Source: Streptomyces gilvus
GTDB lineage: Bacteria > Actinomycetota > Actinomycetes > Streptomycetales > Streptomycetaceae
Direction: 5' to 3'
Assembly: GCF_022513565.1 (NCBI RefSeq)
Contig: NZ_JAKWBE010000003.1
Span: 248,001 to 312,000, forward strand
Length of the DNA: 64,000 nucleotides
A program made the position numbers and the translations under genes. How positions within the stretch are numbered: the stretch's first letter is position 1; each line of letters begins with the position of its first letter. The notes beneath the pieces were generated by a model. The model ran no database searches, was not told the origin of the DNA, and saw only the letters and a program-made list of their open reading frames with translations. Below are positions 7,488 to 15,216 of this stretch, one piece after another.

Positions 7488-8237
7488 ATGTGGGGGCAGG
7501 GATCTTCGTGGGGCAAGAACAGGGCGTCTCTCGCAGTGCAACGTCGTCGGCTCGACCGGCAAGTGCGTCGTACCCGGCGAAGGCAGCCGCCGTCCCCGGT
7601 GGAGCCTCGGTCCGCCCGTCGCCGCGTGCGGCTCGGGCTGGGGATCGTGGGCGCGGTGTGGGCGACAGTCGTCCTCGCGGACGCGGGACTCATCCGAACC
7701 CATGTGTTGAAGGGGACGGACACCGGAATCGCCACGGCGGCCGGATTCGTCGCCGGCGTGCTGACGTACCTGATCTGGCTCGGAGATGCGGTCACGCCGC
7801 ACGTCTCCACCGTCGAGGGGCGACAACTCGTCTCTGCCCGCACGATCACCGGCGTCCGCACGATCGAGCTGGACGCTCTGGCCAGTGTCCGACGATTCGC
7901 TGCGATGGGCCGATACGGCGTCACAATCGATGAGTTGCGCCTGAAGGACCGGCACGGGCTTCGCTTGACGATCGGCCATGACACACGGGCGGAGCGCGCC
8001 ATACGCCGCGCCGTCATGAGGGCGGATGCCCAACCGTTCGACGCATCGGTGAAAGTGACCAGGCACGCCCGCAGCCGCCTGGGCTTGGAGCCGCACTCGT
8101 CCGTTCCCGGTTCTGTGCATTTGTTCTTCGGCGTGTGGGTCATGCTTGCAGCGCTCCTGCTGCCTGCGCTGGGCAGCTACACGATCGCCTGTTTCCTGGC
8201 GGGGACCAGCGCGTGGAGTTCGGCATCAGGTCATTGA
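7488..8237 (+). CDS. Membrane protein of unknown function
   Basis: The 249-residue protein has a very basic N-terminus (RRRLDRQVRRTRRR), two hydrophobic segments at about 50-65 (LGLGIVGAVWATVVLADAG) and 82-97, a soluble stretch of about 100 residues (100-210) that looks like a small beta-rich PH-like domain (GRQLVSARTITGVRTIELDAL), and a C-terminal transmembrane segment (FGVWVMLAALLLPALGSYTI). This layout is common in Streptomyces membrane proteins without assigned role. No strong Shine-Dalgarno is seen before ATG 7488, so the start is uncertain by a few codons. Confidence 0.65.
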   Translation: MWGQGSSWGKNRASLAVQRRRLDRQVRRTRRRQPPSPVEPRSARRRVRLGLGIVGAVWATVVLADAGLIRTHVLKGTDTGIATAAGFVAGVLTYLIWLGDAVTPHVSTVEGRQLVSARTITGVRTIELDALASVRRFAAMGRYGVTIDELRLKDRHGLRLTIGHDTRAERAIRRAVMRADAQPFDASVKVTRHARSRLGLEPHSSVPGSVHLFFGVWVMLAALLLPALGSYTIACFLAGTSAWSSASGH

Positions 8238-8289
8238 CCGCAACGACACCGACGGGGCGCATCGCCCTGACAATCGACAACCCGCCGCA

Positions 8290-8892
8290 CTACGCATGCC
8301 TCCCCCACCGCCCCCGATGCACCACCTCCCCCACCCCCCTCCGCCGCTCCACAACCCGGCCGCTCTGCGCCGGGACGTCAGCCGCGCGGTAGCCCACCGT
8401 GATGCCCCCGATGGGGTCGTACTCCTCCGGGACCCCGAACTCCTTCCGGAACGGGGTCAGATGCTCGGGCATGATGCCGAAGAAGCAGGCGCCCAGGCCC
8501 TCGTCGACGGCGGTCAGGAGCATGAGGAGGGCTGCCATGCCGGTGTCGATGTACCAGTACGGGGCCGGCCAGCGGGCCTCTGCGCGGTCCTGCCAGCCCT
8601 TGTCGGGCTCGGCGTAGCGTTCGAGGTAGGCGGCCTTGTGGGCGAGGGGGACGACGACCAGCGGGGCGTTCTGCATGGTGGGGGTCTTCTCGACGCGGGT
8701 CGGGACGTGCGGCCAGAAGCGGGCGCGGTCGGCCGGGTCGGTCAGGGCGAGGAAGGCCCAGCCCTGGGAGAAGCCGGCGGAGGGGGCGCGGAGGGCGGAG
8801 GCGAGGACGCGTTCGATGACGTCCGGGGGCAGGGGCTTGTCGGAGTAGTGGCGGATCATGCGGCGGCGACGTACGACCTCGGAGAACTCCAT
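8290..8892 (-). CDS. Nitroreductase-family flavoprotein
   Basis: I start the protein at the ATG at 8892, giving 200 residues beginning MEFSEVVRRRRMIRHYSDKPL, the usual nitroreductase N-terminus whose arginines bind FMN phosphate. Further family features are APSAGFSQGWAFL (the PSxxNxQxW-like region), the hydrophobic dimer helix DTGMAALLMLLTAVDEGLGACFFG, and VPEEYDPIGGITVGY near the C-terminus. An upstream TTG or GTG extension would add a 29-residue basic tail atypical of the family. It likely reduces a nitro- or ene-type substrate with NAD(P)H. The promoter lies near the convergent-facing MarR gene, same strand. Confidence 0.85.
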   Translation of the reverse strand: MEFSEVVRRRRMIRHYSDKPLPPDVIERVLASALRAPSAGFSQGWAFLALTDPADRARFWPHVPTRVEKTPTMQNAPLVVVPLAHKAAYLERYAEPDKGWQDRAEARWPAPYWYIDTGMAALLMLLTAVDEGLGACFFGIMPEHLTPFRKEFGVPEEYDPIGGITVGYRAADVPAQSGRVVERRRGVGEVVHRGRWGRHA

Positions 8893-8959
8893 GGGGATTG
8901 CCTGCCACAGCCGCCGGGAGCGGAAACGGCGGCCGCCGGTCCGATGCGGCTCCTTCCGG

Positions 8960-9391
8960 TCAGCCTTCGGACGGCTCACCCCCGTCGCCGTTCAGGCGCC
9001 GGAGCAGCCCCAGCAGCGCGGCCCGCTCGCCCTCCCCCAACCCCTCGAAGCACTCCGCCAGCACTCGGTCCGCCACCTCGTGTCCGGCCGCGAGTACGCG
9101 CTCCCCCTCTGCCGTCAGGTGATGTTCGATACGGCGGCCGTGGCCGGGGCGGCGGTCGACCAGGCCCTGGGACGCCAGGCGCCCGACGAGGCCCCCGAAG
9201 GCCTGCTCGGTCTGGAACGTCGTCGCGGCCAGCTCACGTGCCGAGGCACCCGGCGTACGGCTGACGGCGCGCAACGCGTCCCATTGCGCCAGGGTCGTAC
9301 CGACCGCCGTCAACGCGGTGTCCAGTGAGCGGTGTTGGCGGTACTGGGCCTGCTTGATCGTCTGGCCGAGGAGTTGCAGGTCAACGTTCAT
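8960..9391 (-). CDS. MarR-family transcriptional regulator
   Basis: The 143-residue protein has an N-terminal dimerisation helix (LLGQTIKQAQYRQHRSLDTAL), then a winged helix: LAQWDALRAVSRTPGASAREL, recognition region TTFQTEQAFGGLVGRLASQGLVDRR and wing GHGRRIEHHLT, then C-terminal helices. It faces an alpha/beta hydrolase across 63 bp that holds a 32-bp near-perfect palindrome, the typical MarR arrangement. It probably represses itself and the hydrolase, with release by a small lipophilic ligand (inference). The nitroreductase downstream on the same strand may be part of the same response. Confidence 0.9.
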   Translation of the reverse strand: MNVDLQLLGQTIKQAQYRQHRSLDTALTAVGTTLAQWDALRAVSRTPGASARELAATTFQTEQAFGGLVGRLASQGLVDRRPGHGRRIEHHLTAEGERVLAAGHEVADRVLAECFEGLGEGERAALLGLLRRLNGDGGEPSEG

Positions 9392-9410
9392 GGGGCAAGC
9401 CTACTCCAGA

Positions 9411-9442
9411 AACTAAGCTTCCTTATATAAGGATCCTTAGTT
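9411..9442. promoter_or_regulatory. 32-bp near-perfect palindrome, probable MarR operator
   Basis: The outer arms AACTAAG and CTTAGTT flank a perfect 12-bp core CCTTATATAAGG. Only two base pairs in the whole 32 bp break the symmetry. It is centred between the MarR start (9391) and the hydrolase ATG (9455), and it is AT-rich and probably overlaps the promoters. Confidence 0.75.
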
Positions 9443-9454
9443 ACACTCGTCGGC

Positions 9455-10270
9455 ATGACCTCAGAGACCAGCACCTCAGACACGGCCACCTCAGACACCG
9501 CGATCCTCACCATCGCCGAAGCAGGCCCCGCCCTCGGAACCGGCGTCCGCCCCGTCCTGATCCTCCACGGCGGCGGAGGCCCGCTGACCGTCGCCCCCAT
9601 CGCCCGGCACCTGTCCGAGGCCGCCGCCCACACCCTCACCCCCGTACACCCGGGCTGGGACGGCACCCCCCGCCCCGACTGGTGCACCGGTGTCGACGAC
9701 CTCGCGCTCCTCTACCTGCACCTGCTGGAGGACCGCGGACTGGAGGACGTGCTGGTCGTCGGCTCCTCCCTCGGCGGGTGGATCGCCGCCGAGATGGCCG
9801 TACGGGACACCGCGCGCCGTATCACCGGACTGGTACTGATCGACGCGGTGGGCGTGTACGTCGAGGACGAACCGATCGCCGACTACTTCGCCCTCGACCC
9901 CCGCGCCGCCGCCGACCTCTCCTGGCACGACCCGGACCGCTACTACATCGACCCGGCCCAGCTCCCCGCCGACCAACTCACCACCCGCCAGGCCAACATG
10001 GCGACCATGCGTGCCCTCGCCGGCGCCCCCTACATGCACGACCCCAAGCTGCTGCGGCGCCTGGCCCGGGTCCGGCAGCCCGCGCTGCTCGTCTGGGGCG
10101 AGAGCGACCGGATCGTCACCCCGGCCTACGGCGCCGCCTACGCGGCCGCCTTCGCCGACGCCCGCCTGGAGATCGTCCCCAAGGCCGGCCACCTCCCCCA
10201 GCTTGAGCAGCCGAAGGCGACGTTCGACCTGATCGACGCCCATTTGCGACGGACGGCGGCGGCTGTCTGA
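9455..10270 (+). CDS. Alpha/beta hydrolase
   Basis: The 271-residue protein has the canonical alpha/beta-hydrolase order: oxyanion strand LILHGGGGPL (36-45), nucleophile elbow GSSLG with Ser105, acid region WGESDRIVTP and the catalytic His in KAGHLPQLEQP near the C-terminus. A cap of about 50 residues sits between. The first 16 residues repeat Ser/Thr/Asp and are probably disordered; a start within them is possible. It likely hydrolyses an ester or similar small molecule and is controlled by the divergent MarR protein. Substrate unknown. Confidence 0.88.
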   Translation: MTSETSTSDTATSDTAILTIAEAGPALGTGVRPVLILHGGGGPLTVAPIARHLSEAAAHTLTPVHPGWDGTPRPDWCTGVDDLALLYLHLLEDRGLEDVLVVGSSLGGWIAAEMAVRDTARRITGLVLIDAVGVYVEDEPIADYFALDPRAAADLSWHDPDRYYIDPAQLPADQLTTRQANMATMRALAGAPYMHDPKLLRRLARVRQPALLVWGESDRIVTPAYGAAYAAAFADARLEIVPKAGHLPQLEQPKATFDLIDAHLRRTAAAV

Positions 10271-10288
10271 CGACGCCGAGGATCCGTC

Positions 10289-10318
10289 GATGGGGTCAGT
10301 TGATGTGATGGGTCAGTT
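10289..10318 (-). repeat. Two-copy direct repeat at the 3' end of the DUF2267 gene
   Basis: GATGGGGTCAGTT (10289-10301) and GATGGGTCAGTT (10307-10318) are direct repeats about 18 bp apart that span the DUF2267 stop codon (10296-10298). One copy is coding and the other contains the stop. Confidence 0.55.
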
Positions 10319-10745
10319 CCGCCCGGCCGAACAACAACGCGTAACCGGGCGGGAGTTGTCGCAGGACGCGGTCCACCAGGTCGTCGCCGGCGAACTTCGG
10401 CAGGACCGACAGGACCGAGCTGACGTCCCAGCGGGCCGTGGCCGGGGTGGCGCCCTCGACGCGGGCCGCCACCGAGTCGACGAACTCCTGGGCGGTCAGG
10501 GGGCGGGTGGCCGGGATCTGGGCGGCGATCAGCCGGGCCGCCGCTTCGGGCAGGGCGCGGGCGAGGTCGACGCGCTCGTCGCCGACGACGTGGCCGCCGA
10601 GGGCGGACAGGACGATCCGGGTGACCCGTTCCGCCTCCGTTCGGGTCGGGTACTGGCCCAGGTCCCGTACCTTGTCGATCAGTTCGCTCCATGCGGTGTC
10701 GGTCCGCTGGGCCTCGATCGTGCTGGGCGCCGTCGTCACGGTCAT
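10296..10745 (-). CDS. DUF2267 domain protein
   Basis: The 149-residue protein fits DUF2267: two similar helical halves, first WSELIDKVRDLG...TEAERVTRIVLSALGGHVVGDERVDLARALP, second AQEFVDSVAARV...AVLSVLPKFAG-like VSSVLSVLPKFAGDDLVDRVLRQLPPGYALLF. Each half ends in the D-L-A/V-x-L-P pattern for which the family is known. Its function is undetermined; in other bacteria members sit with stress genes, and here an Hsp20 gene lies 134 bp upstream on the same strand, so a shared stress role is possible. ATG 10745 follows a GGAG-type site. Confidence 0.8.
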   Translation of the reverse strand: MTVTTAPSTIEAQRTDTAWSELIDKVRDLGQYPTRTEAERVTRIVLSALGGHVVGDERVDLARALPEAAARLIAAQIPATRPLTAQEFVDSVAARVEGATPATARWDVSSVLSVLPKFAGDDLVDRVLRQLPPGYALLFGRAELTHHIN

Positions 10746-10836
10746 GGGCGGGCTTCTCCTCCAGTGCGCGCGGGGTCGTAGCCGCGTCCCGCAGACGGCC
10801 GGTGTGGCACGGACTGCGGGACGCGACGGCTGAACC

Positions 10837-10890
10837 GGTTACTGCCGATTACTGCTGGTTACTGCCGACTACTGCCGGATTACTTGCCGA
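10837..10890 (-). repeat. Five tandem ~10-bp repeats at the 3' end of the hsp20 gene
   Basis: On the plus strand the units read ACTGCCGATT, ACTGCTGGTT, ACTGCCGACT, ACTGCCGGAT, then ACTTGCCGA inside the gene. The last unit contains the Hsp20 stop codon. There is no gene or U-tract terminator within the array. Confidence 0.75.
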
Positions 10891-11305
10891 TCTGCTTGTG
10901 GTCGCGACCGCCCGAGATCTGGATGCGGCGCGGCTTGGCCTGTTCGGCCACGGGGATGCGCAGGGTGAGCACGCCGGCTTCGTACGAGGCGTCGATGCGG
11001 TCCGTGTCGAGGGTCTCGCCGAGGAAGAGCTGACGGGTGAAGGAGCCCGTGGGCCGCTCGGCGACGATCAGCTCGGCGCTCTCGGGGGCGGGGCTGCGAC
11101 GCTCGGCGCGGACGTTGAGGACGTTGCGCTCGACGTCCAGCTCGATCGTCTCGGGGTCGATGCCGGGGAGGTCGAAGTGGACGATGAAGTCGTCACCGGA
11201 CCGATAGGCGTCCATCGGCATCGCGACGGGGCGGGCGTTGGAGCCGAGGACCTGCTGCGCGAGTCGGTCGAATTCGCGGAACGGGTCGGTACGCATGAGC
11301 ATCAC
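10880..11305 (-). CDS. Hsp20/alpha-crystallin family small heat-shock protein
   Basis: The 141-residue protein starts [21 protein letters not shown] and holds an alpha-crystallin domain from about 30 to 125: [37 protein letters not shown] and the closing GVLTLRIPV, the conserved G-x-L-x-[IV] motif. It prevents aggregation of unfolded proteins as an oligomer in the cytosol. GTG at 11305 has GAGAGGAG six bases upstream; ATG codons at 11302 and 11296 are alternatives. Upstream is a TTGTCA-17-TATATA promoter overlapped by a HAIR-like element, suggesting heat control. Streptomyces Hsp18 proteins are homologous. Confidence 0.9.
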   Translation of the reverse strand: MMLMRTDPFREFDRLAQQVLGSNARPVAMPMDAYRSGDDFIVHFDLPGIDPETIELDVERNVLNVRAERRSPAPESAELIVAERPTGSFTRQLFLGETLDTDRIDASYEAGVLTLRIPVAEQAKPRRIQISGGRDHKQIGK

Positions 11306-11353
11306 GGGTCACTCCTCTCTTACGGGGCTGAGGTGCGATGCCCTACGGCTTCT

Positions 11354-11395
11354 TATATAGCTCGAAGGAGGAAACTTGACAAGCCTCGACTCAGG
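11354..11395 (-). promoter_or_regulatory. hsp20 promoter with overlapping HAIR-like (HspR) element
   Basis: On the minus strand TTGTCA (11377-11382) and TATATA (11354-11359) are separated by exactly 17 bp, a good vegetative promoter. On the plus strand CTTGACA-N7-ACTCAGG (11375-11395) matches the HspR HAIR consensus CTTGAGT-N7-ACTCAAG in 5/7 and 6/7 positions with the right spacing, and it overlaps the -35. Repression by HspR is inference. Confidence 0.6.
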
Positions 11396-11471
11396 TACGA
11401 GAGCCGGCCCAGGTGGGGGTTAGCCTCAGGGATCTCGGGGGGCGTATCAGTCAAAGCGGCAGGAGGCAGAC

Positions 11472-11774
11472 ATGGCCGGGGTTCCCAGCGCGGTGGTCGC
11501 GGCGGGCGGGCTGGTAGGCGGGTACGGGGTGGCCCGCTGGACGAAGAAGCGGCAGCTGGGCGGGGCCGTACTGGCCCTCGCCGGTGCCGCGGCGGCGCAG
11601 CAGTGGCGGCAACGGGCGGGCAGGAAGGCGGCGGGGGCACTGACCGCCGCGTACGTCGCCGGGTTCGCGGGATCGCATCCGCTGGCGAAGAAGGTGGGCG
11701 CGTGGCCGGCGGTGTTCGGCGTGGCGGGTGCCGTGGCACTGGCGTCGTGGGCGGTGGCGGACCGGCAGCGGTAG
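11472..11774 (+). CDS. Small alanine/glycine-rich membrane protein
   Basis: The 100-residue protein has an excellent ribosome-binding site (AGGAGG, five bases before ATG). It contains three short hydrophobic stretches: VPSAVVAAGGLVGGYGVA, GGAVLALAGAAAA and VFGVAGAVALASWAVA, separated by basic loops (TKKRQ, RQRAGRK, HPLAKK). I recognise no domain; similar small proteins are conserved among Streptomyces in my memory. The short hydrophobic segments suggest a membrane-associated protein. It is divergent from hsp20 and shares its promoter region, so the two may be co-regulated (inference). Confidence 0.7.
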   Translation: MAGVPSAVVAAGGLVGGYGVARWTKKRQLGGAVLALAGAAAAQQWRQRAGRKAAGALTAAYVAGFAGSHPLAKKVGAWPAVFGVAGAVALASWAVADRQR

Positions 11775-11826
11775 AGGCGCGGGCGGAGTTTTCGTTATCG
11801 GTTTCGCGTGCGCCCGTCTCCGAGGC

Positions 11827-13275
11827 ATGCACGCGACACGAGAGATCAGCCGCCGCACCCTGCTGAAGGCCACCGGCGCCGCGGCCGGGGCGGCCGGTAT
11901 CGCCACGGCCACCGCCGCCCCCGCCTCCGCGGCCGCCGGCTACGCGCACCCCGGGCTCCTCCACACCGGCGCGGACCTGGCCCGTATGGCGGCGAAGGTC
12001 AAGGCCGGGGCGGCGCCCTACACCGCCGGGTACGCGAAGCTGACCGCCAACCGGCACGCGCAGAGCGGCTGGAGCGCGAACCCGCAGGCGACGGTGTACC
12101 GGGGCGCGGGCTCCCCGCAGAACTACACCATCCTCTACAACGACATCCACGCCGCCTACCAGAACGCCCTGCGCTACCACGTGAGCGGCGACAGCGCGCA
12201 CGCCGACACGGCGGTGGCGATCCTCAACGCCTGGTCCTCGAAGCTCACTTCACTCCAGGGCTCGGCCGACCGCTTCCTCGCCGCGGGCCTCTACGGCTAC
12301 CAGTTCGCCAACGCGGCCGAACTGGTCCGCGACCACGCCGACTTCGACCTCGGCCGCTTCCAGCACATGCTCACCAAGGTCTTCGCAGCGCTCAGCGAGG
12401 ACTTCCTTCTCCACCACAACAACGCGGTCGTCACGAACTACTGGACCAACTGGGACCTCACCGCCATGGCCTGCGTCCTGGCCACCGGCATCTTCTGCGA
12501 CGACAGGGCCCAAGTCGCCCGCGCCGTCGACTACTTCAAGCACGGCGACGGACTCGGCTCGATCAGACACGCGATCCCCGTCGTGTACGACAACGGGCTC
12601 GGCGAATGGCTCGAGGCGGGCCGTGACCAGGGCCACGCCCTCCTCGGGGTCGGGCTCATGGGCACGATCTGCGAGATGGCGTGGAACCAGGGCATCGACC
12701 TGTACGGCTACGACGACAGCCGGTTCCTCAAGGGCGCGCAGTACGTGGCGAAGTGGAGCCTGGGCGGACAGGTGTCGTACACCGCGAACACCCGGCGCAA
12801 GGGGGCGATCGGCGGCTGGTCCGGCACGGAGACGGCCACGGCGGCGGCGGGCGTCGACCCGAACATGCGGCGGCCCATCTGGGCGATGATCGCGAACCAC
12901 TACACGAAGCGGCGGGGTATGTCGGCGACGTACCTCACCCAGATCGCCGCGAAGACGGCCCCCGAGGGCGGGGGCGGCGACTACGGCCCCAACAGCGGGG
13001 GGTACGACCAACTGGGCTTCGGCACCCTGGCATACACCCGGGACCGCTCAACGAGCCCTACGGCATCACCGACCCCGGCCGCGGCGGCGGCCACGACACC
13101 ATCACCGTCGACGTCGGCCACAGCCAAGAGCACCCCCGCCTCGCCCAACGACCTTGCGGCCACGGGGTCGGGGGACGTGATCGGTTGGACGGCGGCGGCG
13201 GGAGTCACGGCGATCGCCGGCGGCCTGCTCTTCCTGCGCCGCCGGGACAGGATCCGACGCGACGGCGCCGAATAG
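11827..13275 (+). CDS. Secreted alginate-lyase-family protein with LAATG sortase signal
   Basis: From ATG 11827 the 482-residue protein begins with a twin-arginine signal (REISRRTLLKATGAAAGAA) ending near SAAAGYAHP. The body matches the alginate-lyase superfamily (PF05426-like): repeated helices with NAWSS, FANAAEL, HNNAVVTNYWTNWDLTAMA and EAGRDQGHALLG, the last two carrying the conserved Asn-Trp and His-rich sites. After a Pro/Thr/Ser/Ala linker (about 410-440) comes a sorting signal: LAATG at about 443, a hydrophobic stretch and the tail RRRDRIRRD. It is probably exported by Tat and attached to peptidoglycan by a class E sortase. The substrate polyuronate is unknown. Confidence 0.8.
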   Translation: MHATREISRRTLLKATGAAAGAAGIATATAAPASAAAGYAHPGLLHTGADLARMAAKVKAGAAPYTAGYAKLTANRHAQSGWSANPQATVYRGAGSPQNYTILYNDIHAAYQNALRYHVSGDSAHADTAVAILNAWSSKLTSLQGSADRFLAAGLYGYQFANAAELVRDHADFDLGRFQHMLTKVFAALSEDFLLHHNNAVVTNYWTNWDLTAMACVLATGIFCDDRAQVARAVDYFKHGDGLGSIRHAIPVVYDNGLGEWLEAGRDQGHALLGVGLMGTICEMAWNQGIDLYGYDDSRFLKGAQYVAKWSLGGQVSYTANTRRKGAIGGWSGTETATAAAGVDPNMRRPIWAMIANHYTKRRGMSATYLTQIAAKTAPEGGGGDYGPNSGGYDQLGFGTLAYTRDRSTSPTASPTPAAAAATTPSPSTSATAKSTPASPNDLAATGSGDVIGWTAAAGVTAIAGGLLFLRRRDRIRRDGAE

Positions 13276-13347
13276 AACCGCGAGCCACAGTGCACGGGCG
13301 GTGTGACGCAACCCGGCGCAACGGGGCACCGCCCGCGCCCACCCGTG

Positions 13348-13381
13348 CCGCCACCCCGCGGCACGCCCCGCGGGGTGGCGG
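13348..13381. terminator. Perfect 14-bp hairpin between convergent genes
   Basis: CCGCCACCCCGCGG (13348-13361) pairs perfectly with 13368-13381 around a six-base loop. It lies between the ends of the lyase gene and the MFS gene and can terminate from either side; no U-tract is present. Confidence 0.6.
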
Positions 13382-13394
13382 GGGTGTCGCGAAC

Positions 13395-13451
13395 GCGCAG
13401 GCGTGGTTGCGCCGCAGGCATGGCAACCACGCCAACCACCCGCGCCTGCGC
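13395..13451 (-). terminator. Compound hairpin just past the MFS stop codon
   Basis: The outer arms GCGCAGGCG and CGCCTGCGC (13395-13403, 13443-13451) enclose an inner stem GCGTGGTTGC/GCAACCACGC (13401-13410, 13423-13432). The outer arm ends immediately next to the MFS stop codon at 13452. Confidence 0.5.
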
Positions 13452-14966
13452 CTACGCCGTCGCCGTCCCCGGCTGCTCGCGCCGGGACCGCGTCCGTGAC
13501 GAGACCGCCGACGCCGCCGCCGCGGTGAGCGGCTTCGCGATGTCCTCCAGGGACCGCCGCTCCGCCCGCACCGCCAGGAACGCCGCCACCAGCCCCGCCG
13601 CGCACATCAACGCCGCGCCGATCTGGAACGCCAGCACCGTGTCGCCGACCTTCCCCGTCCCCGTGAGGTCCGCGAACAGCAGCGGCCCGCTGATACCACC
13701 GGCCGCCGTACCCAGCGCGTAGAAGAACGCGATCGACATCGCCCGCGTCTCCATCGGGAACACCTCGGACACCGTCAGGTACGCACTCGACGCCCCGGCC
13801 GACGCGAAGAACAGCACCACACACCAGCACGCCGTCATCGTCGTCGCGTTCAACGACCCCCGGTCGAACAACCACGCCGTACCGAACAGCAACAGCCCCG
13901 ACAGCAGATACGTACCGGAGATCATCACCCGCCGCCCGACCGTGTCGAACAGCTTCCCCAGCAGCAGCGGCCCGCAGAAGTTGCCCACCGCGATGACCGC
14001 GAAGTAGTACCCCGTGTCCCCGGTCGGCACGTCGAAGAACGTCGTCAGGATCGCCCCGAACCCGAACGTGATCGCGTTGTACAGGAACGCCTGCCCGATG
14101 AACAGCGAGAACCCCAGGATCGACCGCCGCCGGTAGTCCGCGAACAGCGTCCGCGCAATCTCGACGAACGAGACACTCCGCCGCTGATGGATCGTGATCT
14201 CGCCCTCGGGCCGGTCCAGCGCCCGCCCCTTCTCCGTCTCGACCCGTTCCTCGATCGAGGTGACGATCTCCTCGGCCTCCTGGTCCCTGCCATGGATCAG
14301 CAGCCACCGCGGACTCTCCGGAACATGCCGTCGTACGAGAAGGATCACCAGCGCCAGCACCGCACCCAGCGCGAACGTCAGCCGCCACCCCACGTCCTTG
14401 GGCAGCAGATCCGTGTTCAGCGCGACGATCGACAGCAGCGACCCGCCGACCGCGCCCAGCCAGAAGCTGCCGTTGATGATCAGGTCCACGCGCCCGCGGT
14501 AGTTCGCCGGGATCAGCTCGTCGATCGCGGAGTTGATCGCCGCGTACTCACCGCCGATGCCGAAACCGGTCAGGAAACGGAACGTGAAGAACCACCAGCT
14601 GGAGAACGACACCGCGGTCAGCGCGGTCGCCGCGAGATACACCGCCAGGGTGATCATGAACAGCTTCTTGCGGCCCCATTTGTCCGTCAGCCGCCCCCAG
14701 AACAGGGCACCGACACACGCACCCGCCACATACAGCGCGGCGGCGACGCCGGTGATCTCACCGGAAGTGATCGGCAGCCCGCTCCCGGACTCCGACAGAC
14801 GGCTCGCGATGTTGCCGACGACCGTGACCTCCAGGCCGTCGAGGATCCACACGGTCCCGAGACCGACGACGATCGTCCAGTGCCAGCGTGACCAGGGCAG
14901 CCGGTCCAGGCGGGCAGGGATAGTGGTGGTCACGGTGCGGCCGGTCTCGGCCTGCGCGGTGGTCAT
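13452..14966 (-). CDS. MFS transporter, sugar/metabolite:H+ symporter type
   Basis: The 504-residue protein shows 12 transmembrane helices in two sixes. The motif A loop GRLTDKWGRKKLF lies between TM2 and TM3, the sugar-porter-like RFLTGFGIGGEYAAINSAIDELIP in TM4-5 and PESPRWLLIHGRDQEA after TM6, with a long central cytoplasmic loop. These belong to the SP/ACS-like branch (PF00083). It probably imports a sugar or carboxylate by proton symport; the substrate cannot be read. ATG with GGAGGGAG five bases upstream. The last 30 residues are a basic cytosolic tail. Confidence 0.88.
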   Translation of the reverse strand: MTTAQAETGRTVTTTIPARLDRLPWSRWHWTIVVGLGTVWILDGLEVTVVGNIASRLSESGSGLPITSGEITGVAAALYVAGACVGALFWGRLTDKWGRKKLFMITLAVYLAATALTAVSFSSWWFFTFRFLTGFGIGGEYAAINSAIDELIPANYRGRVDLIINGSFWLGAVGGSLLSIVALNTDLLPKDVGWRLTFALGAVLALVILLVRRHVPESPRWLLIHGRDQEAEEIVTSIEERVETEKGRALDRPEGEITIHQRRSVSFVEIARTLFADYRRRSILGFSLFIGQAFLYNAITFGFGAILTTFFDVPTGDTGYYFAVIAVGNFCGPLLLGKLFDTVGRRVMISGTYLLSGLLLFGTAWLFDRGSLNATTMTACWCVVLFFASAGASSAYLTVSEVFPMETRAMSIAFFYALGTAAGGISGPLLFADLTGTGKVGDTVLAFQIGAALMCAAGLVAAFLAVRAERRSLEDIAKPLTAAAASAVSSRTRSRREQPGTATA

Positions 14967-15061
14967 GGGCTCCCTCCTCAGTGCTCCCTCTTCGTCGAGA
15001 GGAACCCGATGCGAGTGCCCGCTGTCACCGGCCTTACGCCGACAGCGACCACCCCTGAGCC

Positions 15062-15216
15062 CGCACCACCCGGGACACCCTCGCCCCCACCACCCGGGAC
15101 GACGTCAAGCCCCCACCCACCCGAGACGACGTCAAGCCCCCACCCACCCCAGACAACGTCAAGCCCCCACCACCCCCAGACAACGTCAAGCCCCCACCAC
15201 CCGGGACAACGTGAAG
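15062..15216 (-). repeat. Tandem ~27-bp repeats extending from the 3' end of the DUF445 gene
   Basis: On the minus strand the last coding unit reads CTTCACGTTGTCCCGGGTGG plus a G-tract, and five further 26-27 bp copies follow with CTTGACG instead of CTTCACG. That one change creates the TGA stop used by the gene. The units differ by a few bases each. The array fills most of the gap to the MFS gene. Confidence 0.85.

Noticed and set aside
8146..9264. Long plus-strand frame over the nitroreductase and MarR genes
   Set aside because: The minus-strand proteins have clear motifs; the plus frame is proline/arginine-rich shadow.
15062..15216. Possible CRISPR array (regular ~27-bp repeats)
   Set aside because: Units are head-to-tail with no unique spacers and extend from a coding 3' end; no cas genes nearby. 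The same reasoning excludes the arrays at 19001-19110 and 46484-46555.
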